Shown one piece after another: positions 37,960-49,960 of a DNA stretch of 64,000 nt. This stretch comes from Bacillus sp. SM2101. GTDB lineage: Bacteria; Bacillota; Bacilli; Bacillales; SM2101. The stretch is from the NCBI RefSeq assembly GCF_018588585.1, contig NZ_JAEUFG010000001.1, positions 310,001 to 374,000 of the forward strand, given 5' to 3'. The position numbers and the translations under genes were made by a program. The notes beneath the pieces were generated by a model. The model did not search any database, was not told the DNA's origin, and saw nothing but the letters and a program-made list of their open reading frames with translations. Each line of letters starts with the position of its first letter. Position 1 is the first letter of the stretch.

Positions 37960-38008
37960 TTGTTGTTTTTCGTAGGCTGCAACGATAGTTTCTTGGCATC
38001 TATGCTGT
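37960..38008 (-). repeat. Relic of the TIR-type dispersed element
   Basis: On the minus strand the order AAACAGCATAGATGCCAAG, then CAGCCTACGAAAAACAACAA matches the right-hand interior of the dispersed element (GATGCC ... TACGAAAAACAA). Both ends are missing. Confidence 0.45.
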
Positions 38009-38061
38009 TTTTAAAATGCTGATTAATTAATTCACAACATTAATGATAGAATGGGCCTAAA

Positions 38062-38091
38062 CAAAAAAAGTCCAGCGTAATCTGGACTTTT
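38062..38091 (-). terminator. mtaB terminator
   Basis: AAAAGTCCAG and CTGGACTTTT form a 10-bp perfect stem with a 6-nt loop overlapping the mtaB stop codon; on the minus strand a run of seven T follows. It can also act on the plus strand. Confidence 0.88.
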
Positions 38092-39448
38092 AAGACGAAA
38101 GCTTAATATTGTTAATAACATTGTCATCTTCAATTACTTTAACGAATTGGCCTTCATTATAAGGATAACCGGCTTTTGTAATTTTTACTTTGACTATTTT
38201 GCCAATCATTTCATCATTTGCAGGCAAGATTACTTTTAAATAATTATCTGTATAGCCCACATATAATTCACCACTAGGATCATCCTTTAACCGCTCTTCA
38301 GGAATAACCTCAAGTACTTCTCCTTCAAAATCAGAAGCATACTCTTTTGCCAATTGATCTGATAACGCTATTAATTGATGGACTCTGTCATTTTTTATTT
38401 GTTCGTTTACTTGGTCTTCCATACGAGCTGCTGGTGTTCCAGTTCGCTTAGAATATGGAAACACATGAAGTTCTGAGAAACGATGTTCTTTAACAAAATT
38501 ATATGTCTCCATAAATTCTTCAGATGTTTCTCCTGGGAATCCTACAATCACATCTGATGTAATTGCAAGACCTGGAAGGGCTTCTTTAAGTTTTGTCAAC
38601 CTTTCCCCAAAATGCTCCATCGTATATTTTCTACGCATACGTTTTAAGACAGTATCAGAACCTGATTGTAATGGAACGTGCAGGTGACGAACTATTTTAT
38701 CTGATTTATTTAGGACATCTATCACTTCATCCGTAATTTGGCTTGCTTCAATCGACGATATACGAATACGCTTTAAGCCTATTACTTGTTCATCAAGCTC
38801 ACGTAAAAGCATTGCCAAATTATAATCTTTCATATCTTCGCCATATCCACCCGTATGAATACCTGTTAATACAATCTCTTTATATCCAGCATCAACGAGC
38901 TGCTGTGCCTGTTTAATTACTTCCTGTGGATCTCGTGAACGCATGAGTCCACGTGCCCAAGGAATGATACAAAATGTACAAAAATTATTGCAACCTTCTT
39001 GTATTTTTAAAGATGCTCTAGTCCGATCTGTAAATGTTGGAACTTCGAGCTCTTCATAAGTACGGGCTTTCATAATGTTTCCAACACCATTAATTGGTTG
39101 ACGTTCCGCTTGATATTGCTCAATATAATCCAGCATTTTTATACGATCCTGTGTCCCGACAACAATATCGACTCCAGGAATAGCCATTACTTCTGCTGGA
39201 GAGGTTTGCGCATAACAACCCGTTACACAAATGACCGCATCTGGATTTCTTCTAACAGCACGACGAATCACCTGTCTGCTTTTTTTATCACCTGTATTTG
39301 TTACAGTACAAGTATTTATTACATAAACATCAGCAGTTTGATCGTATTCAATACGTTCATAGCCTGCTTCTTTAAATAATTGCCAAATAGCTTCTGTTTC
39401 ATAATGGTTAACTTTACAACCAAGAGTGTGAAACGCAACTGAAGGCAT
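38090..39448 (-). CDS. mtaB: tRNA (t6A37) methylthiotransferase MtaB
   Basis: A 452-residue radical-SAM methylthiotransferase that converts t6A37 to ms2t6A37. The N-terminal UPF0004 domain gives three cluster cysteines (HTLGCKVN, VINTCTVTN, VTGCYAQ). The radical-SAM motif is EGCNNFCTFCIIPWARG. A C-terminal TRAM domain begins near residue 380. The length and the TLGCKVN start identify MtaB (YqeV) rather than MiaB. The ATG at 39448 is 7 nt after GAGGTGAT, and that site overlaps the end of rsmE. Confidence 0.95.
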   Translation of the reverse strand: MPSVAFHTLGCKVNHYETEAIWQLFKEAGYERIEYDQTADVYVINTCTVTNTGDKKSRQVIRRAVRRNPDAVICVTGCYAQTSPAEVMAIPGVDIVVGTQDRIKMLDYIEQYQAERQPINGVGNIMKARTYEELEVPTFTDRTRASLKIQEGCNNFCTFCIIPWARGLMRSRDPQEVIKQAQQLVDAGYKEIVLTGIHTGGYGEDMKDYNLAMLLRELDEQVIGLKRIRISSIEASQITDEVIDVLNKSDKIVRHLHVPLQSGSDTVLKRMRRKYTMEHFGERLTKLKEALPGLAITSDVIVGFPGETSEEFMETYNFVKEHRFSELHVFPYSKRTGTPAARMEDQVNEQIKNDRVHQLIALSDQLAKEYASDFEGEVLEVIPEERLKDDPSGELYVGYTDNYLKVILPANDEMIGKIVKVKITKAGYPYNEGQFVKVIEDDNVINNIKLSS

Positions 39449-39453
39449 CTTCA

Positions 39454-40206
39454 TCACCTCGATAGTTCAAAATGATAAGAAACAGCAGATAATAAATATA
39501 TCGGCGCTGTTTCTGTCCGTAAGATTCTTGGACCTAGGGCACAAGATTTAAAACCGTGGGAACGTAATTCTTCTACTTCTTTTTCTGAAAGTCCACCTTC
39601 TGGACCAAATACTACTAACAGAGATTGACTAGCGACCATTTTGCTTAAGGTAGCAGCAAGTACCGATTGTTCTCCTATTTTTGCTTCTTCCTCATATGCA
39701 ATCAGCTTGTAATCATAATTAGCACTATTTTCAAGTAACTTCTTAAAGGTCATTGGGTCGTATATATCTGGAATTTTATTTCGATGAGACTGCTCCGCCG
39801 CTTCTTTAGCAATTTTCTGCCAGCGTTTAATTTTTTTTAAGCCTTTTTGTTCATCCCATTTCACGATTGAACGAGCAGCATTAAAAGGGATAAACGAATT
39901 GGCACCTAATTCAGTTCCCTTTTGAATCACTAATTCAAGCTTATCCCCTTTAGGCAACCCACTCGCTATTGTTACTTTAATAGGTAGTTCATTTGAGCTC
40001 TCTACCCATTCTACAATATTTGTTAATACTTCTTCATTGGTAATTTCCACTATTTCACAACGCGCAGTCCTTTGTCCAACTATTACATATATACTATCTC
40101 CTACGTTCATCCTCATCACACGGGTAATATGATGATGATCATCATTAGTTATTATTATTTGGTCATTTTGCTCGTATTTTTTGTCATCTATGAAATAGCG
40201 CTGCAT
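39454..40206 (-). CDS. rsmE: 16S rRNA (uracil(1498)-N3)-methyltransferase
   Basis: A 250-residue SPOUT methyltransferase. The N-terminal PUA-like domain has HHITRVMRMNVGDSIYVI. The C-terminal knot has KGTELGANSFIPF, EQSHRNKIPDI, VVFGPEGGLSEKEVEEL and LGPRILRTETAPI. It methylates U1498 of 16S rRNA. The ATG at 40206 follows AAGGTG by 6 nt and gives MQRYFID, the usual family start. The neighbours prmA (upstream) and mtaB (downstream) form the standard dnaJ-prmA-rsmE-mtaB series. Confidence 0.95.
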   Translation of the reverse strand: MQRYFIDDKKYEQNDQIIITNDDHHHITRVMRMNVGDSIYVIVGQRTARCEIVEITNEEVLTNIVEWVESSNELPIKVTIASGLPKGDKLELVIQKGTELGANSFIPFNAARSIVKWDEQKGLKKIKRWQKIAKEAAEQSHRNKIPDIYDPMTFKKLLENSANYDYKLIAYEEEAKIGEQSVLAATLSKMVASQSLLVVFGPEGGLSEKEVEELRSHGFKSCALGPRILRTETAPIYLLSAVSYHFELSR

Positions 40207-40246
40207 ATTGAACACCTTCTATCCACAAAAGGGTAGTAAATTACTA

Positions 40247-41188
40247 TTACAGGGGCTTTTTGACAATCATAGCAACCCAGTCTTCCATCGTGATTGTTTC
40301 TTCAATAACAAACCCAGTATTTTGCAATGTCTCTTTCACCAAGGCTTTTTTTGTATTAATAATACCTGACGTAATGAACATGCCACCTGGTTTTAAAAGG
40401 CGATAGGCATCTTTAACAAACCTAAGTATAATTTCAGCTAATATGTTTGCAACAATGATGTCTACTTTGGTTTCAATTCCATCTAATAAGTTGTTTTGCT
40501 CAACTATGACATTATCACTTACTTTATTCAATTTCGTGTTGATTCTTGCACTTGCAACTGCTACTTCATCTAAATCATAAGCGAACACTTTGTCAGCACC
40601 TAGTAAAGCTGCTGCTATACTTAGTACTCCAGAACCTGTACCAACATCAAGTATTTTGTCATCTTGCTTTACTGTTCGCTCAAGTGCTTGAATACACATG
40701 ACAGTTGTTGGATGTGTCCCGGTCCCAAATGCCATGCCAGGATCAAGCTCAATAATTAGCTCATCACTGCTCACTGGCGTATACGTTTCCCAAGTTGGTA
40801 CAATCGTGAACTTCTCAGAAATTTTAACAGGATTATAATACTTTTTCCAAGCAGTTGCCCACTCTTCTTCATTTACTTCACTAATTGTAATTCTGTTACT
40901 TCCTATATCAATATCATATATTAATAACGTATTAATAGCTTCTTTAATTTCCTCTACTGTTTCCCCTAAAAAGCTGTTAACAGGTAAATATGCTTTAATG
41001 ACTACGCCCTCTTCAGGATAATCATTAGGGTTGAGTTGGTAGATTTCACCGTATGCAGTTTCTCTTTCCTTTGTTAAATCGTGTAGATCTTCTATAACTA
41101 CACCACCTGCACCTGCTTCATGTAAAATGTTAGAAATAGGTTCGACAGCTTCCTGTGTCGTATGAATAGAAATTTCAGACCATTTCAT
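40247..41188 (-). CDS. prmA: Ribosomal protein L11 methyltransferase
   Basis: A 313-residue PrmA. It has an N-terminal ferredoxin-like substrate domain ([20 protein letters not shown] start) and a C-terminal SAM domain with [31 protein letters not shown] and the NILAEIIL motif corresponding to the catalytic N-P-L-Y-like site. It trimethylates ribosomal protein L11. The ATG at 41188 is 9 nt after GGAG; the ATG 15 nt upstream overlaps that site. A 324-base gap with a strong hairpin separates it from dnaJ. Confidence 0.95.
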   Translation of the reverse strand: MKWSEISIHTTQEAVEPISNILHEAGAGGVVIEDLHDLTKERETAYGEIYQLNPNDYPEEGVVIKAYLPVNSFLGETVEEIKEAINTLLIYDIDIGSNRITISEVNEEEWATAWKKYYNPVKISEKFTIVPTWETYTPVSSDELIIELDPGMAFGTGTHPTTVMCIQALERTVKQDDKILDVGTGSGVLSIAAALLGADKVFAYDLDEVAVASARINTKLNKVSDNVIVEQNNLLDGIETKVDIIVANILAEIILRFVKDAYRLLKPGGMFITSGIINTKKALVKETLQNTGFVIEETITMEDWVAMIVKKPL

Positions 41189-41450
41189 ATCTACCAACTC
41201 CATTAATAATTATTTAGACTCTTCGTAATCTTCGATGTTAATTGTTACTTTTTAGTTGAGTACTTACTCTTTATAGGAACGTTAATTAAGTATGTTATAT
41301 TATCATAACAAAAGATTCATTTACAATCATGAAATGAATCAATAATTCCAGTGTTGAATACCTTTTGATGATATTTAGTTCCCTTAAATCATACCCTTAA
41401 TAGATAATATAACAGTTATAATAAAAGTCTAGGTCATATTTACAGCTTGT

Positions 41451-41497
41451 AAACATATTAATCAGGTGAGGTAAAAACCCACCTGATTAATATGTTT
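41451..41497 (-). terminator. Long perfect hairpin after dnaJ
   Basis: AAACATATTAATCAGGTG and CACCTGATTAATATGTTT form an 18-bp perfect stem with an 11-nt loop, starting 15 nt after the dnaJ stop. The minus-strand tail is short (TTTACAAGC). It is a probable terminator or RNA-end stabiliser that partly separates dnaJ from prmA. Confidence 0.75.
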
Positions 41498-41512
41498 AAT
41501 TTGAATCGTGGG

Positions 41513-42634
41513 TTAATCCCCCTTAAAAGCTCTCTTAACTTTTGCAAAAAAGCTGTCATCATGTTCGTCAGGAGCTTCCTGATTCCCCAGCTCATTAAAC
41601 TCTCTTAACAATTGTTTTTGTTTTTCAGTAAGCTTTGTTGGTGTAATAACTCTAACTTGAATATGCTGGTCACCTTGACCATACCCACGAACATTTGGTA
41701 CACCTTTACCACGAAGACGGAACTTTGTTCCTGTTTGAGTACCTGCTGGTATTTTTAGCTTAACTTTTCCGTGAAGAGTAGGAACTTCAATTTCGTCACC
41801 CAGAGTACTCTGAGCAAATGTAAGCGGCATTTCACAATAAATATCGTCACCTTCACGCTCAAAAAATTCATGTGGTTTCACATGAAAGACAATATAGAGA
41901 TCACCTGCTGGTCCACCGTTTATACCGGCTTCCCCTTGACCTGTTACACGTAGTTGCTGACCATCATCAATTCCAGATGGAATTTTCACGTGTATTTTTT
42001 TTCTTTTCTTTACTTTTCCAGCTCCATTACAAGTTGAGCATTTTTGGGTCACTTTTTTCCCGGTACCTTCACAATGATGACAAACACGTCTATTAACTAT
42101 ACGGCCAAACGGTGTATTTTGTTCAACACTTAGCTGACCACTACCATTACAATGTTTACACGTTTCAGGTTTCGTTCCTGGTTTTGCTCCCGAACCATGG
42201 CATGTTTTACATTCTTCTTCTCTTGGAATTTCAATGTCAGTTTCTTTACCAAAAACTGCTTCTTCGAATTTTAATGTCATTGTATATTGAAGGTCTGCCC
42301 CTTGTTGGGGAGCATTTGGATCACGACGGCGTCCTCCGCCACCAAAGAATGTACTAAAAATATCTTCAAAACCACCGAAACCACCAAAGTCACCACCACC
42401 ACCAAATCCTTGATTTGGATCTGTATGACCAAACTGATCATAATGGGCACGCTTTTGATCATCACTCAAAGTTTCATATGCTTCTTTTACTTCTTTAAAT
42501 TTATCTGCAGCGTCTGGTTCTTTATTAATGTCAGGGTGATATTTTTTGGAAAGTTTGCGGTAGGCTTTCTTAATTTCATCTTGTGAAGCACTTTTACTAA
42601 TCCCTAGCACCTCATAGTAATCTCTTTTACTCAT
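41513..42634 (-). CDS. dnaJ: Chaperone protein DnaJ
   Basis: A 373-residue type I DnaJ. The J domain has HPD at residues 33-35, and a Gly/Phe-rich region follows (about 70-100). Four zinc repeats are present ([32 protein letters not shown]), and the C-terminal substrate and dimer domains are intact. It stimulates DnaK ATP hydrolysis. It is the last gene of the hrcA-grpE-dnaK-dnaJ operon but is separated from dnaK by 320 bases holding a dnaK terminator and a structured repeat. Confidence 0.98.
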   Translation of the reverse strand: MSKRDYYEVLGISKSASQDEIKKAYRKLSKKYHPDINKEPDAADKFKEVKEAYETLSDDQKRAHYDQFGHTDPNQGFGGGGDFGGFGGFEDIFSTFFGGGGRRRDPNAPQQGADLQYTMTLKFEEAVFGKETDIEIPREEECKTCHGSGAKPGTKPETCKHCNGSGQLSVEQNTPFGRIVNRRVCHHCEGTGKKVTQKCSTCNGAGKVKKRKKIHVKIPSGIDDGQQLRVTGQGEAGINGGPAGDLYIVFHVKPHEFFEREGDDIYCEMPLTFAQSTLGDEIEVPTLHGKVKLKIPAGTQTGTKFRLRGKGVPNVRGYGQGDQHIQVRVITPTKLTEKQKQLLREFNELGNQEAPDEHDDSFFAKVKRAFKGD

Positions 42635-42690
42635 TTAAAAATCCACTCCCGGTTCATTCACATAAAGATAATTCTATCATCTATCATAAG

Positions 42691-42860
42691 AAAAGCGCAA
42701 GCGCTTGTTTATCACCGACAAGACTAATGTCATTTCAGTTGAAGGCGCTTTTTACCTTCTAGTGAAATGGCGAAGTGACCTCAAGGGATAGGCGCTGGAG
42801 CTAGACAATTAGAAATGCATAAGCGCCTTGCTCATCCCCGATAAGCACAAGCGCCATTAT
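42691..42860. repeat. Copy of the 124-bp structured element between dnaK and dnaJ
   Basis: One nearly complete unit (42691-42807) and a truncated second one (to about 42860). It has the same frame as the era array: AAGCGC, a CCGACAAG/CCGATAAG segment, a central hairpin, GAAGTGACCTC, GGGATAGGCGCTGGAGCTAGACAA. The central arms here are GTCATTTCA and TGAAATGGC, followed by GAAGG / CCTTC. These differ from other copies but still pair. Confidence 0.88.
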
Positions 42861-42909
42861 CCATTCAACTGATAATAATGGGAATTAAATATAGTTTCGG
42901 CTTCCTTAT

Positions 42910-42946
42910 AAAAAAGTCAAAGTCATATTATGACTGACTTTGACTT
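42910..42946 (-). terminator. Terminator between dnaK and dnaJ
   Basis: AAAGTCAAAGTCA and TGACTTTGACTTT form a 13-bp perfect stem with a 9-nt loop; on the minus strand it runs into TTTTTTATAAGG. It lies 9 nt after the dnaK stop, inside the operon. Confidence 0.85.
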
Positions 42947-42954
42947 TGTGAAGC

Positions 42955-44805
<1,851 letters not shown>

Positions 44806-44840
44806 CTAAAAATTATAAATATGTAATAAATCTTTATTTG

Positions 44841-45437
44841 CTACCCATTCACTTTTACCATCGATGGTCGAACAACTCGGTCTTTAAGTTTATAACCCTT
44901 TTGCAGCTCTTCTACAACAGTATTTGGGTCATGCTCAGCATCTTCTACTTGCATGACAGCTTGATGTAGATGCGGATCAAATGACTCCCCAACAGCTTCA
45001 ATTACTTCTACACCTTCTTTTTGTAGTGCATCGAATAGCTGACGGTAAACCATTTCCATACCTTGTAGTATAGATTTTGTTTTATCATCATCTGCTTCTA
45101 CTTGGAGTGCTCTTTCAAAATTATCTAATACTGGTAAAATATCAGACACTAAATTAAAGGCTCTATATTTTTCAGCTGCTTCACGATCAAGACGTGTGCG
45201 GCGACGGAAATTATCAAAATCAGCTTGTATCCTAAACGTGCGATTTTCTGCTTCATCAAGTTTTTTCTCTAAATCATTAATTCTTGGGTTTACACTTGAT
45301 TCCTCGCTCGTTTCTTCAGGATTCTCATCTGATTGATTGTCATTATTTTGAAGATCAACTTTATTTTCTTCAACTTGGTCAACATTTTCACTTTCATTTA
45401 TACCCTTATCTTCAGTTACATTACTATCATTAACCAA
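44841..45437 (-). CDS. grpE: Nucleotide exchange factor GrpE
   Basis: A 198-residue GrpE. The N-terminal 60 residues are acidic and disordered ([19 protein letters not shown] region). A long dimer helix follows ([25 protein letters not shown] region), then the C-terminal beta domain ending [16 protein letters not shown]. It releases ADP from DnaK. I take TTG at 45437 as start: GGAGG stands 8 nt before it, whereas the in-frame GTG nine bases upstream is part of that ribosome binding site. Confidence 0.97.
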   Translation of the reverse strand: MVNDSNVTEDKGINESENVDQVEENKVDLQNNDNQSDENPEETSEESSVNPRINDLEKKLDEAENRTFRIQADFDNFRRRTRLDREAAEKYRAFNLVSDILPVLDNFERALQVEADDDKTKSILQGMEMVYRQLFDALQKEGVEVIEAVGESFDPHLHQAVMQVEDAEHDPNTVVEELQKGYKLKDRVVRPSMVKVNG

Positions 45438-45521
45438 TGATTTCACCTCCCTTAAAATAAAACAAACCTCACCTAAAACTAATTAAAAGTTGGAATACAG
45501 GTCTTATTTTCTATGAAGTGG

Positions 45522-45575
45522 TCATACGAAATGGATGGGATCATACGAAATGGATGGGATCATACTCCCATCCTT
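45522..45575. repeat. Duplicated 19-bp sequence and hairpin between grpE and hrcA
   Basis: TCATACGAAATGGATGGGA occurs twice in exact tandem (45522-45540 and 45541-45559). The second copy ends in GGATGGGA, which pairs perfectly with TCCCATCC six bases later. There is no T tail, so it may be an RNA-processing or stabilising structure between hrcA and grpE rather than a terminator. Confidence 0.75.
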
Positions 45576-45592
45576 ATTCAATATTTCCACTG

Positions 45593-46624
45593 TTAATTAT
45601 TTTGATACAGCTTAGTCAATACCTTTGATAAGTCAGTAGAAAGTAATGATAACAAGCTAATCACACGTGAATATTCCATCCTTGTTGGGCCTAAAATAGC
45701 TATAGATCCAAGCTGTTCGCTACCAATGGAGTACGTTGCTGTTATCAAGCTACAATTTTCCATCGCAGACAGCTTATTCTCTTTGCCAATTTTTATGCTT
45801 AATCCAACATTGTTAGGCCTAATCAAGTCATAAAATTCTTTTTCTTGATCAATCATCGTAAGTAGCGTACGAACTTTATGAATATCGTGAAACTCTGGTT
45901 GACTTAGCATATTTGTCTTACCGCTAAAGTAAACCTCATTTTCTTTCTTTAAAGATAGTGAATTCAAGATTTCATTTAATAATCTGTCATAGCTATCCAC
46001 TTCAGTACGTAATAAGTTCGATACTTCCATGACGATTCTATCATGTAACTCAATTAATGGTACACCAACTAATCTCTCGTTTAACAAATTAACCATTTTT
46101 TCAATATCACTAGGGTCGATAGAACTTGTAAATGATATCGTGCGATTTTCTACATGACCTGTGTCTGTAATGATAATAGCGACAGCAGTCTCACTATTGA
46201 TCGGAACGATTTGAATACGTTTTAATTTATGTTCAAAGACCTTTGGCCCTAAAGCAATCGCTGTATAATTTGTCATTTCTGACAAAATTTGAGATGATTT
46301 TTTAATGATTTTTTCCAATTCATAAATATGGTCTGTAAAAATCGATTTCACATTCCCTACGTCTTCCTTGGTTAACAATTGAGGTGACAGTAAATTATCT
46401 ACATAATAACGGTAGCCCTTTTCAGATGGAACTCGTCCTGATGAACTGTGTGTTTTTTCAATAAAACCTAATTCTTCAAGATCAGCCATTTCATTTCTAA
46501 TTGTCGCTGAACTATACATGATTTCATCTTTTTTCGACAACGTTCTAGAGCCAACTGGTTGGGCAGATTGAATAAAATCATCAACGATAACTTGCAAAAT
46601 TAATAACTGACGGTCTGTTAGCAT
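45593..46624 (-). CDS. hrcA: Heat-inducible transcription repressor HrcA
   Basis: A 343-residue HrcA. It has an N-terminal winged helix ([43 protein letters not shown]), a GAF-like middle domain and the C-terminal [16 protein letters not shown] signature. It represses the operon by binding CIRCE and needs GroEL for activity. The ATG follows GAGGTGAG. It is the first gene of hrcA-grpE-dnaK-dnaJ. Confidence 0.98.
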   Translation of the reverse strand: MLTDRQLLILQVIVDDFIQSAQPVGSRTLSKKDEIMYSSATIRNEMADLEELGFIEKTHSSSGRVPSEKGYRYYVDNLLSPQLLTKEDVGNVKSIFTDHIYELEKIIKKSSQILSEMTNYTAIALGPKVFEHKLKRIQIVPINSETAVAIIITDTGHVENRTISFTSSIDPSDIEKMVNLLNERLVGVPLIELHDRIVMEVSNLLRTEVDSYDRLLNEILNSLSLKKENEVYFSGKTNMLSQPEFHDIHKVRTLLTMIDQEKEFYDLIRPNNVGLSIKIGKENKLSAMENCSLITATYSIGSEQLGSIAILGPTRMEYSRVISLLSLLSTDLSKVLTKLYQNN

Positions 46625-46661
46625 CTGTACTCACCTCTGTTAGCAACTGTCATCACCTCTG

Positions 46662-46688
46662 TTAGCACTCTGTCTATCCGAGTGCTAA
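46662..46688 (-). promoter_or_regulatory. CIRCE operator
   Basis: TTAGCACTC and GAGTGCTAA are separated by exactly nine bases, the canonical CIRCE inverted repeat bound by HrcA. It is 37 nt upstream of the hrcA ATG and just downstream of a sigma-A promoter. Confidence 0.98.
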
Positions 46689-46698
46689 ATCTAATAAT

Positions 46699-46727
46699 AA
46701 ATTACCAAAACAAATGCGAGATGTCAA
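46699..46727 (-). promoter_or_regulatory. Sigma-A promoter of the hrcA operon
   Basis: On the minus strand a perfect TTGACA (-35) and TAATTT (-10, four of six) are separated by 17 nt. CIRCE begins 10 nt downstream of the -10, the expected geometry for repression. Confidence 0.8.
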
Positions 46728-46740
46728 TCATTTAGAATAC

Positions 46741-47877
46741 TTATATAAATGCTTGAAACACTTCATTACCTAATAACATGCCTCTATGAGTTAATCTAAT
46801 ATAATGTTCATCTTCTTCTAACAAGCCTTTTCGTTGTTGCTCAATAATTTGACTATGGAACCTATCATGGATATCTTCATTAAATTTATTGAAAAAGGCT
46901 CCTTTTGACACCCCTTTTATTTTACGCAACCCGAGAAACATTTCTTCTTCCATTTTTTCCTGTTGCGTTACTTCATGACTCTCTGTCTCTCCTTGTCCAT
47001 GTCTAGCCACTTCTGTGATATATTTATTTAGTGGGCCTGCATTGGTTATTCTTTTCCCATCAATATAACTATGAGCACCAGCACCAAATCCATAATATTC
47101 CTCATTATTCCAATATGTTAGGTTATGCACACTCTCCATACCAGGCTTAGCAAAATTACTAATTTCATATTGGTTATATCCATGTTTTTTCATTTGTTGT
47201 ATGACATGCTCAAACATTTTAACTTCCTCTTCTTGAGATGGAAGGTGTAATTTCCCTTTTTTTTGCAAGTTAAAAAAAACAGTTTTTGGTTCAACAATTA
47301 AGGAATATGCTGAAAAGTGATCTACATTAAGAGAGAATGCCTCTTGTAAAGTCTCGTCCACTTGAGAAATTGTTTGTCCTGGTAAACTATACATTAAATC
47401 AAGGTTAACGTTGTTAAATCCTATCTCTTTAGCCCAATCTACTGACTTAAAGATATCTTCTTTGCGATGGGCTCGCCCGATCTGTTGTAAAATCTTATTA
47501 TCAAATGACTGCACTCCAAAGCTGATTCTATTTACGCCAGCATCGTATAACAATTTTATCTTTTCCTTTGTTAATGTTTCACCAGGGTTCGCTTCAAACG
47601 TATATTCTAACTTATCATTCACTGGATTAATATATCGATTAATACTTTCAAGTAACCTTTCAAGTTGTTTAATATTTATGGATGTCGGTGTCCCTCCGCC
47701 AACAAATATCGAACGAATATCATTTGAAGGGTAGCGCTCTAGAGTTTGTTGTATCTCTTCTTCTAAAGAATTTAAATACTCATTTACTGGCTGCCCCTTT
47801 AAAAAAACTTTATTAAAATCGCAATAATGACATATATGCTCACAAAAGGGTATATGAATATACACTCCAGATGCCAC
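46741..47877 (-). CDS. hemW: HemW family radical SAM protein (haem chaperone-like)
   Basis: A 378-residue radical-SAM protein with the cluster motif Cys12-x3-Cys16-x2-Cys19 (FCEHICHYC) plus the GGGTPTS and FGVQSFD motifs. It resembles coproporphyrinogen III dehydrogenase HemN but has the HemW-type N-terminus (GVYIHIPFCEHICHYCDF), which lacks the extra HemN residues. HemW proteins are considered haem-trafficking proteins. The start is GTG with AAGG about 10 nt upstream. It lies between lepA and hrcA as in B. subtilis, where it was first named hemN. Confidence 0.93.
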   Translation of the reverse strand: MASGVYIHIPFCEHICHYCDFNKVFLKGQPVNEYLNSLEEEIQQTLERYPSNDIRSIFVGGGTPTSINIKQLERLLESINRYINPVNDKLEYTFEANPGETLTKEKIKLLYDAGVNRISFGVQSFDNKILQQIGRAHRKEDIFKSVDWAKEIGFNNVNLDLMYSLPGQTISQVDETLQEAFSLNVDHFSAYSLIVEPKTVFFNLQKKGKLHLPSQEEEVKMFEHVIQQMKKHGYNQYEISNFAKPGMESVHNLTYWNNEEYYGFGAGAHSYIDGKRITNAGPLNKYITEVARHGQGETESHEVTQQEKMEEEMFLGLRKIKGVSKGAFFNKFNEDIHDRFHSQIIEQQRKGLLEEDEHYIRLTHRGMLLGNEVFQAFI

Positions 47878-47984
47878 TTCATCACTACCTTTTCCTTTTT
47901 AAGTTCAGCTAAATAATTCGTAAGCTGTCATACCACTCTGTCTGTTAAATTTATCTATTCCTAACTTCAACTTGAGTATATAGA

Positions 47985-48008
47985 AAAGCCGCAGAATTTT
48001 CTGCGGCA
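47985..48008 (-). terminator. lepA terminator
   Basis: GCCGCAGAA and TTCTGCGGC form a 9-bp perfect stem around two bases; on the minus strand it is followed by TTTTCTATA. It lies 53 nt after lepA. Confidence 0.85.
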
Positions 48009-48060
48009 AGTAACATTATAAAGTACATTTACCTATGTGTTCAAATGGGTTGTAGATTTG

Positions 48061-49887
48061 TTATTTTTCTTCATCCATCTTTAACACTGCCATAAATGCT
48101 TCTTGCGGAACTTCGACAGATCCAACTGACTTCATCCGTTTTTTTCCTTCTTTTTGCTTTTCAAGAAGCTTCCGCTTACGGGATATATCCCCACCGTAAC
48201 ATTTTGCCAATACGTTTTTCCGCATAGCTTTAATCGTGGAACGAGCAACTACTTTAGTACCAATTGTAGCTTGAACAGGTACTTCAAACTGTTGTCTTGG
48301 TATTAATTCCTTCAGTTTTTCAACGATAATCTTCCCACGTTCATATGCAGAATCACGGTGAACAATAAATGATAATGCGTCTACTTGCTCTCCGTTTAAT
48401 AAAATGTCCATTTTTACAAGCTTTGAAGCTTTGTAACCGATGAGCTCATAATCAAACGAAGCATAGCCCTTCGTGTTTGATTTTAACTGATCGAAGAAAT
48501 CGTACACAATTTCTGACAATGGAATTTCATAAATTATACTAACTCGATTTTCATCTAAATACTGCATATCGATGAAGATACCGCGCTTATTTTGGCATAG
48601 ATCCATGACAGCACCTACAAAATCATTAGGAACCATGATCGTTGCCTTAACATATGGTTCTTCTACTCGTTCAATACTTTGTGGATCTGGCATATTGGAT
48701 GGATTATCAACTCGCACCTCGATACCATCTGTTAAATAAACTTGATAAATTACACTCGGTGCTGTTGTAATTAAATCAATCCCAAATTCTCGTTCAATTC
48801 TCTCTTGGATGATTTCCATATGCAATAGACCGAGAAATCCACAACGGAATCCAAATCCAAGTGCTTGAGAAGTTTCTGGTTCAAATTGCAATGCCGAATC
48901 ATTAAGCTCCAATTTCTCTAATGCCTCACGAAGATCATTATATCTGGCGGTATCTATGGGGTATAATCCACAAAACACCATTGGATTCAAGCGTCGATAA
49001 CCTGGAAGCGGTTCTACTGCACTGTTTTTGGCATCAGTAATTGTATCACCTACACGGGTGTCACCAACATTTTTAATAGATGCTGTTAAAAAGCCTACGT
49101 CACCAACACTAAGTTCGTCCTGTAAAACGGCTTTAGGTGAGAATACTCCTACTTCGTTAACTTCAAACTCTTTTCCAGTTGCCATCATTCTTATTTTTTG
49201 ACCAGGCTTTACTGTTCCTTCAACGACTCGAATATATGCAATTACTCCTCGATAGGAATCGTATAAAGAATCAAAAATGAGAGCCTTAAGCGGTGCTTCT
49301 GGATCTCCAGTTGGTGCAGGGACAGTTTGAACAACTTGTTCAAGTATATCTTCAATTCCAATACCAGCTTTAGCAGAAGCTAAAACTGCATCAGAAGCAT
49401 CCAGACCGATAACATCTTCTATTTCTTGTCTTACTTTTTCAGGGTCGGCACTCGGTAGATCTATTTTATTTATGACAGGTAGTATCTCTAAATCATTATC
49501 CAGTGCTAAATATACATTTGCCAATGTTTGAGCTTCAATACCTTGAGCTGCATCAACTACTAATACTGCACCTTCACATGCAGCTAAGCTTCTAGAGACT
49601 TCATAAGTAAAATCAACATGCCCTGGTGTATCAATCAAATGAAATATATATTCTTCCCCGTCCTGGGCATTATATTTCAATTGAACGGCGTTTAATTTAA
49701 TTGTAATTCCACGCTCTCGTTCAAGATCCATTGAATCTAACAATTGATCTTTCATCTCACGTTGGGCTAAAGCACCCGTCTTCTCCAATATACGATCTGC
49801 TAAGGTTGATTTTCCATGATCAATATGCGCTATTATAGAAAAGTTCCGTATTTTTGATTGCCTATTTACTCTTTCTTTCTTGTTCAT
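48061..49887 (-). CDS. lepA: Elongation factor 4 (LepA)
   Basis: A 608-residue translational GTPase. It has G1 AHIDHGKS (residues 20-27), ERGITIKL (G2), DTPGHVDF (G3), NKIDLP (G4) and SAKAG (G5). Domain II, the LepA-specific C-terminal domain with [23 protein letters not shown], and the family end are present. It acts on the ribosome, with roles in initiation and back-translocation proposed. The ATG follows AGGAG. Upstream lies a cluster of structured repeats. Confidence 0.98.
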   Translation of the reverse strand: MNKKERVNRQSKIRNFSIIAHIDHGKSTLADRILEKTGALAQREMKDQLLDSMDLERERGITIKLNAVQLKYNAQDGEEYIFHLIDTPGHVDFTYEVSRSLAACEGAVLVVDAAQGIEAQTLANVYLALDNDLEILPVINKIDLPSADPEKVRQEIEDVIGLDASDAVLASAKAGIGIEDILEQVVQTVPAPTGDPEAPLKALIFDSLYDSYRGVIAYIRVVEGTVKPGQKIRMMATGKEFEVNEVGVFSPKAVLQDELSVGDVGFLTASIKNVGDTRVGDTITDAKNSAVEPLPGYRRLNPMVFCGLYPIDTARYNDLREALEKLELNDSALQFEPETSQALGFGFRCGFLGLLHMEIIQERIEREFGIDLITTAPSVIYQVYLTDGIEVRVDNPSNMPDPQSIERVEEPYVKATIMVPNDFVGAVMDLCQNKRGIFIDMQYLDENRVSIIYEIPLSEIVYDFFDQLKSNTKGYASFDYELIGYKASKLVKMDILLNGEQVDALSFIVHRDSAYERGKIIVEKLKELIPRQQFEVPVQATIGTKVVARSTIKAMRKNVLAKCYGGDISRKRKLLEKQKEGKKRMKSVGSVEVPQEAFMAVLKMDEEK

Positions 49888-49960
49888 TTTAATTCACTCC
49901 TACCATTATCGGCACAACATACACTAGCATTGATTATATCAATTGCCAAACATACATTCA

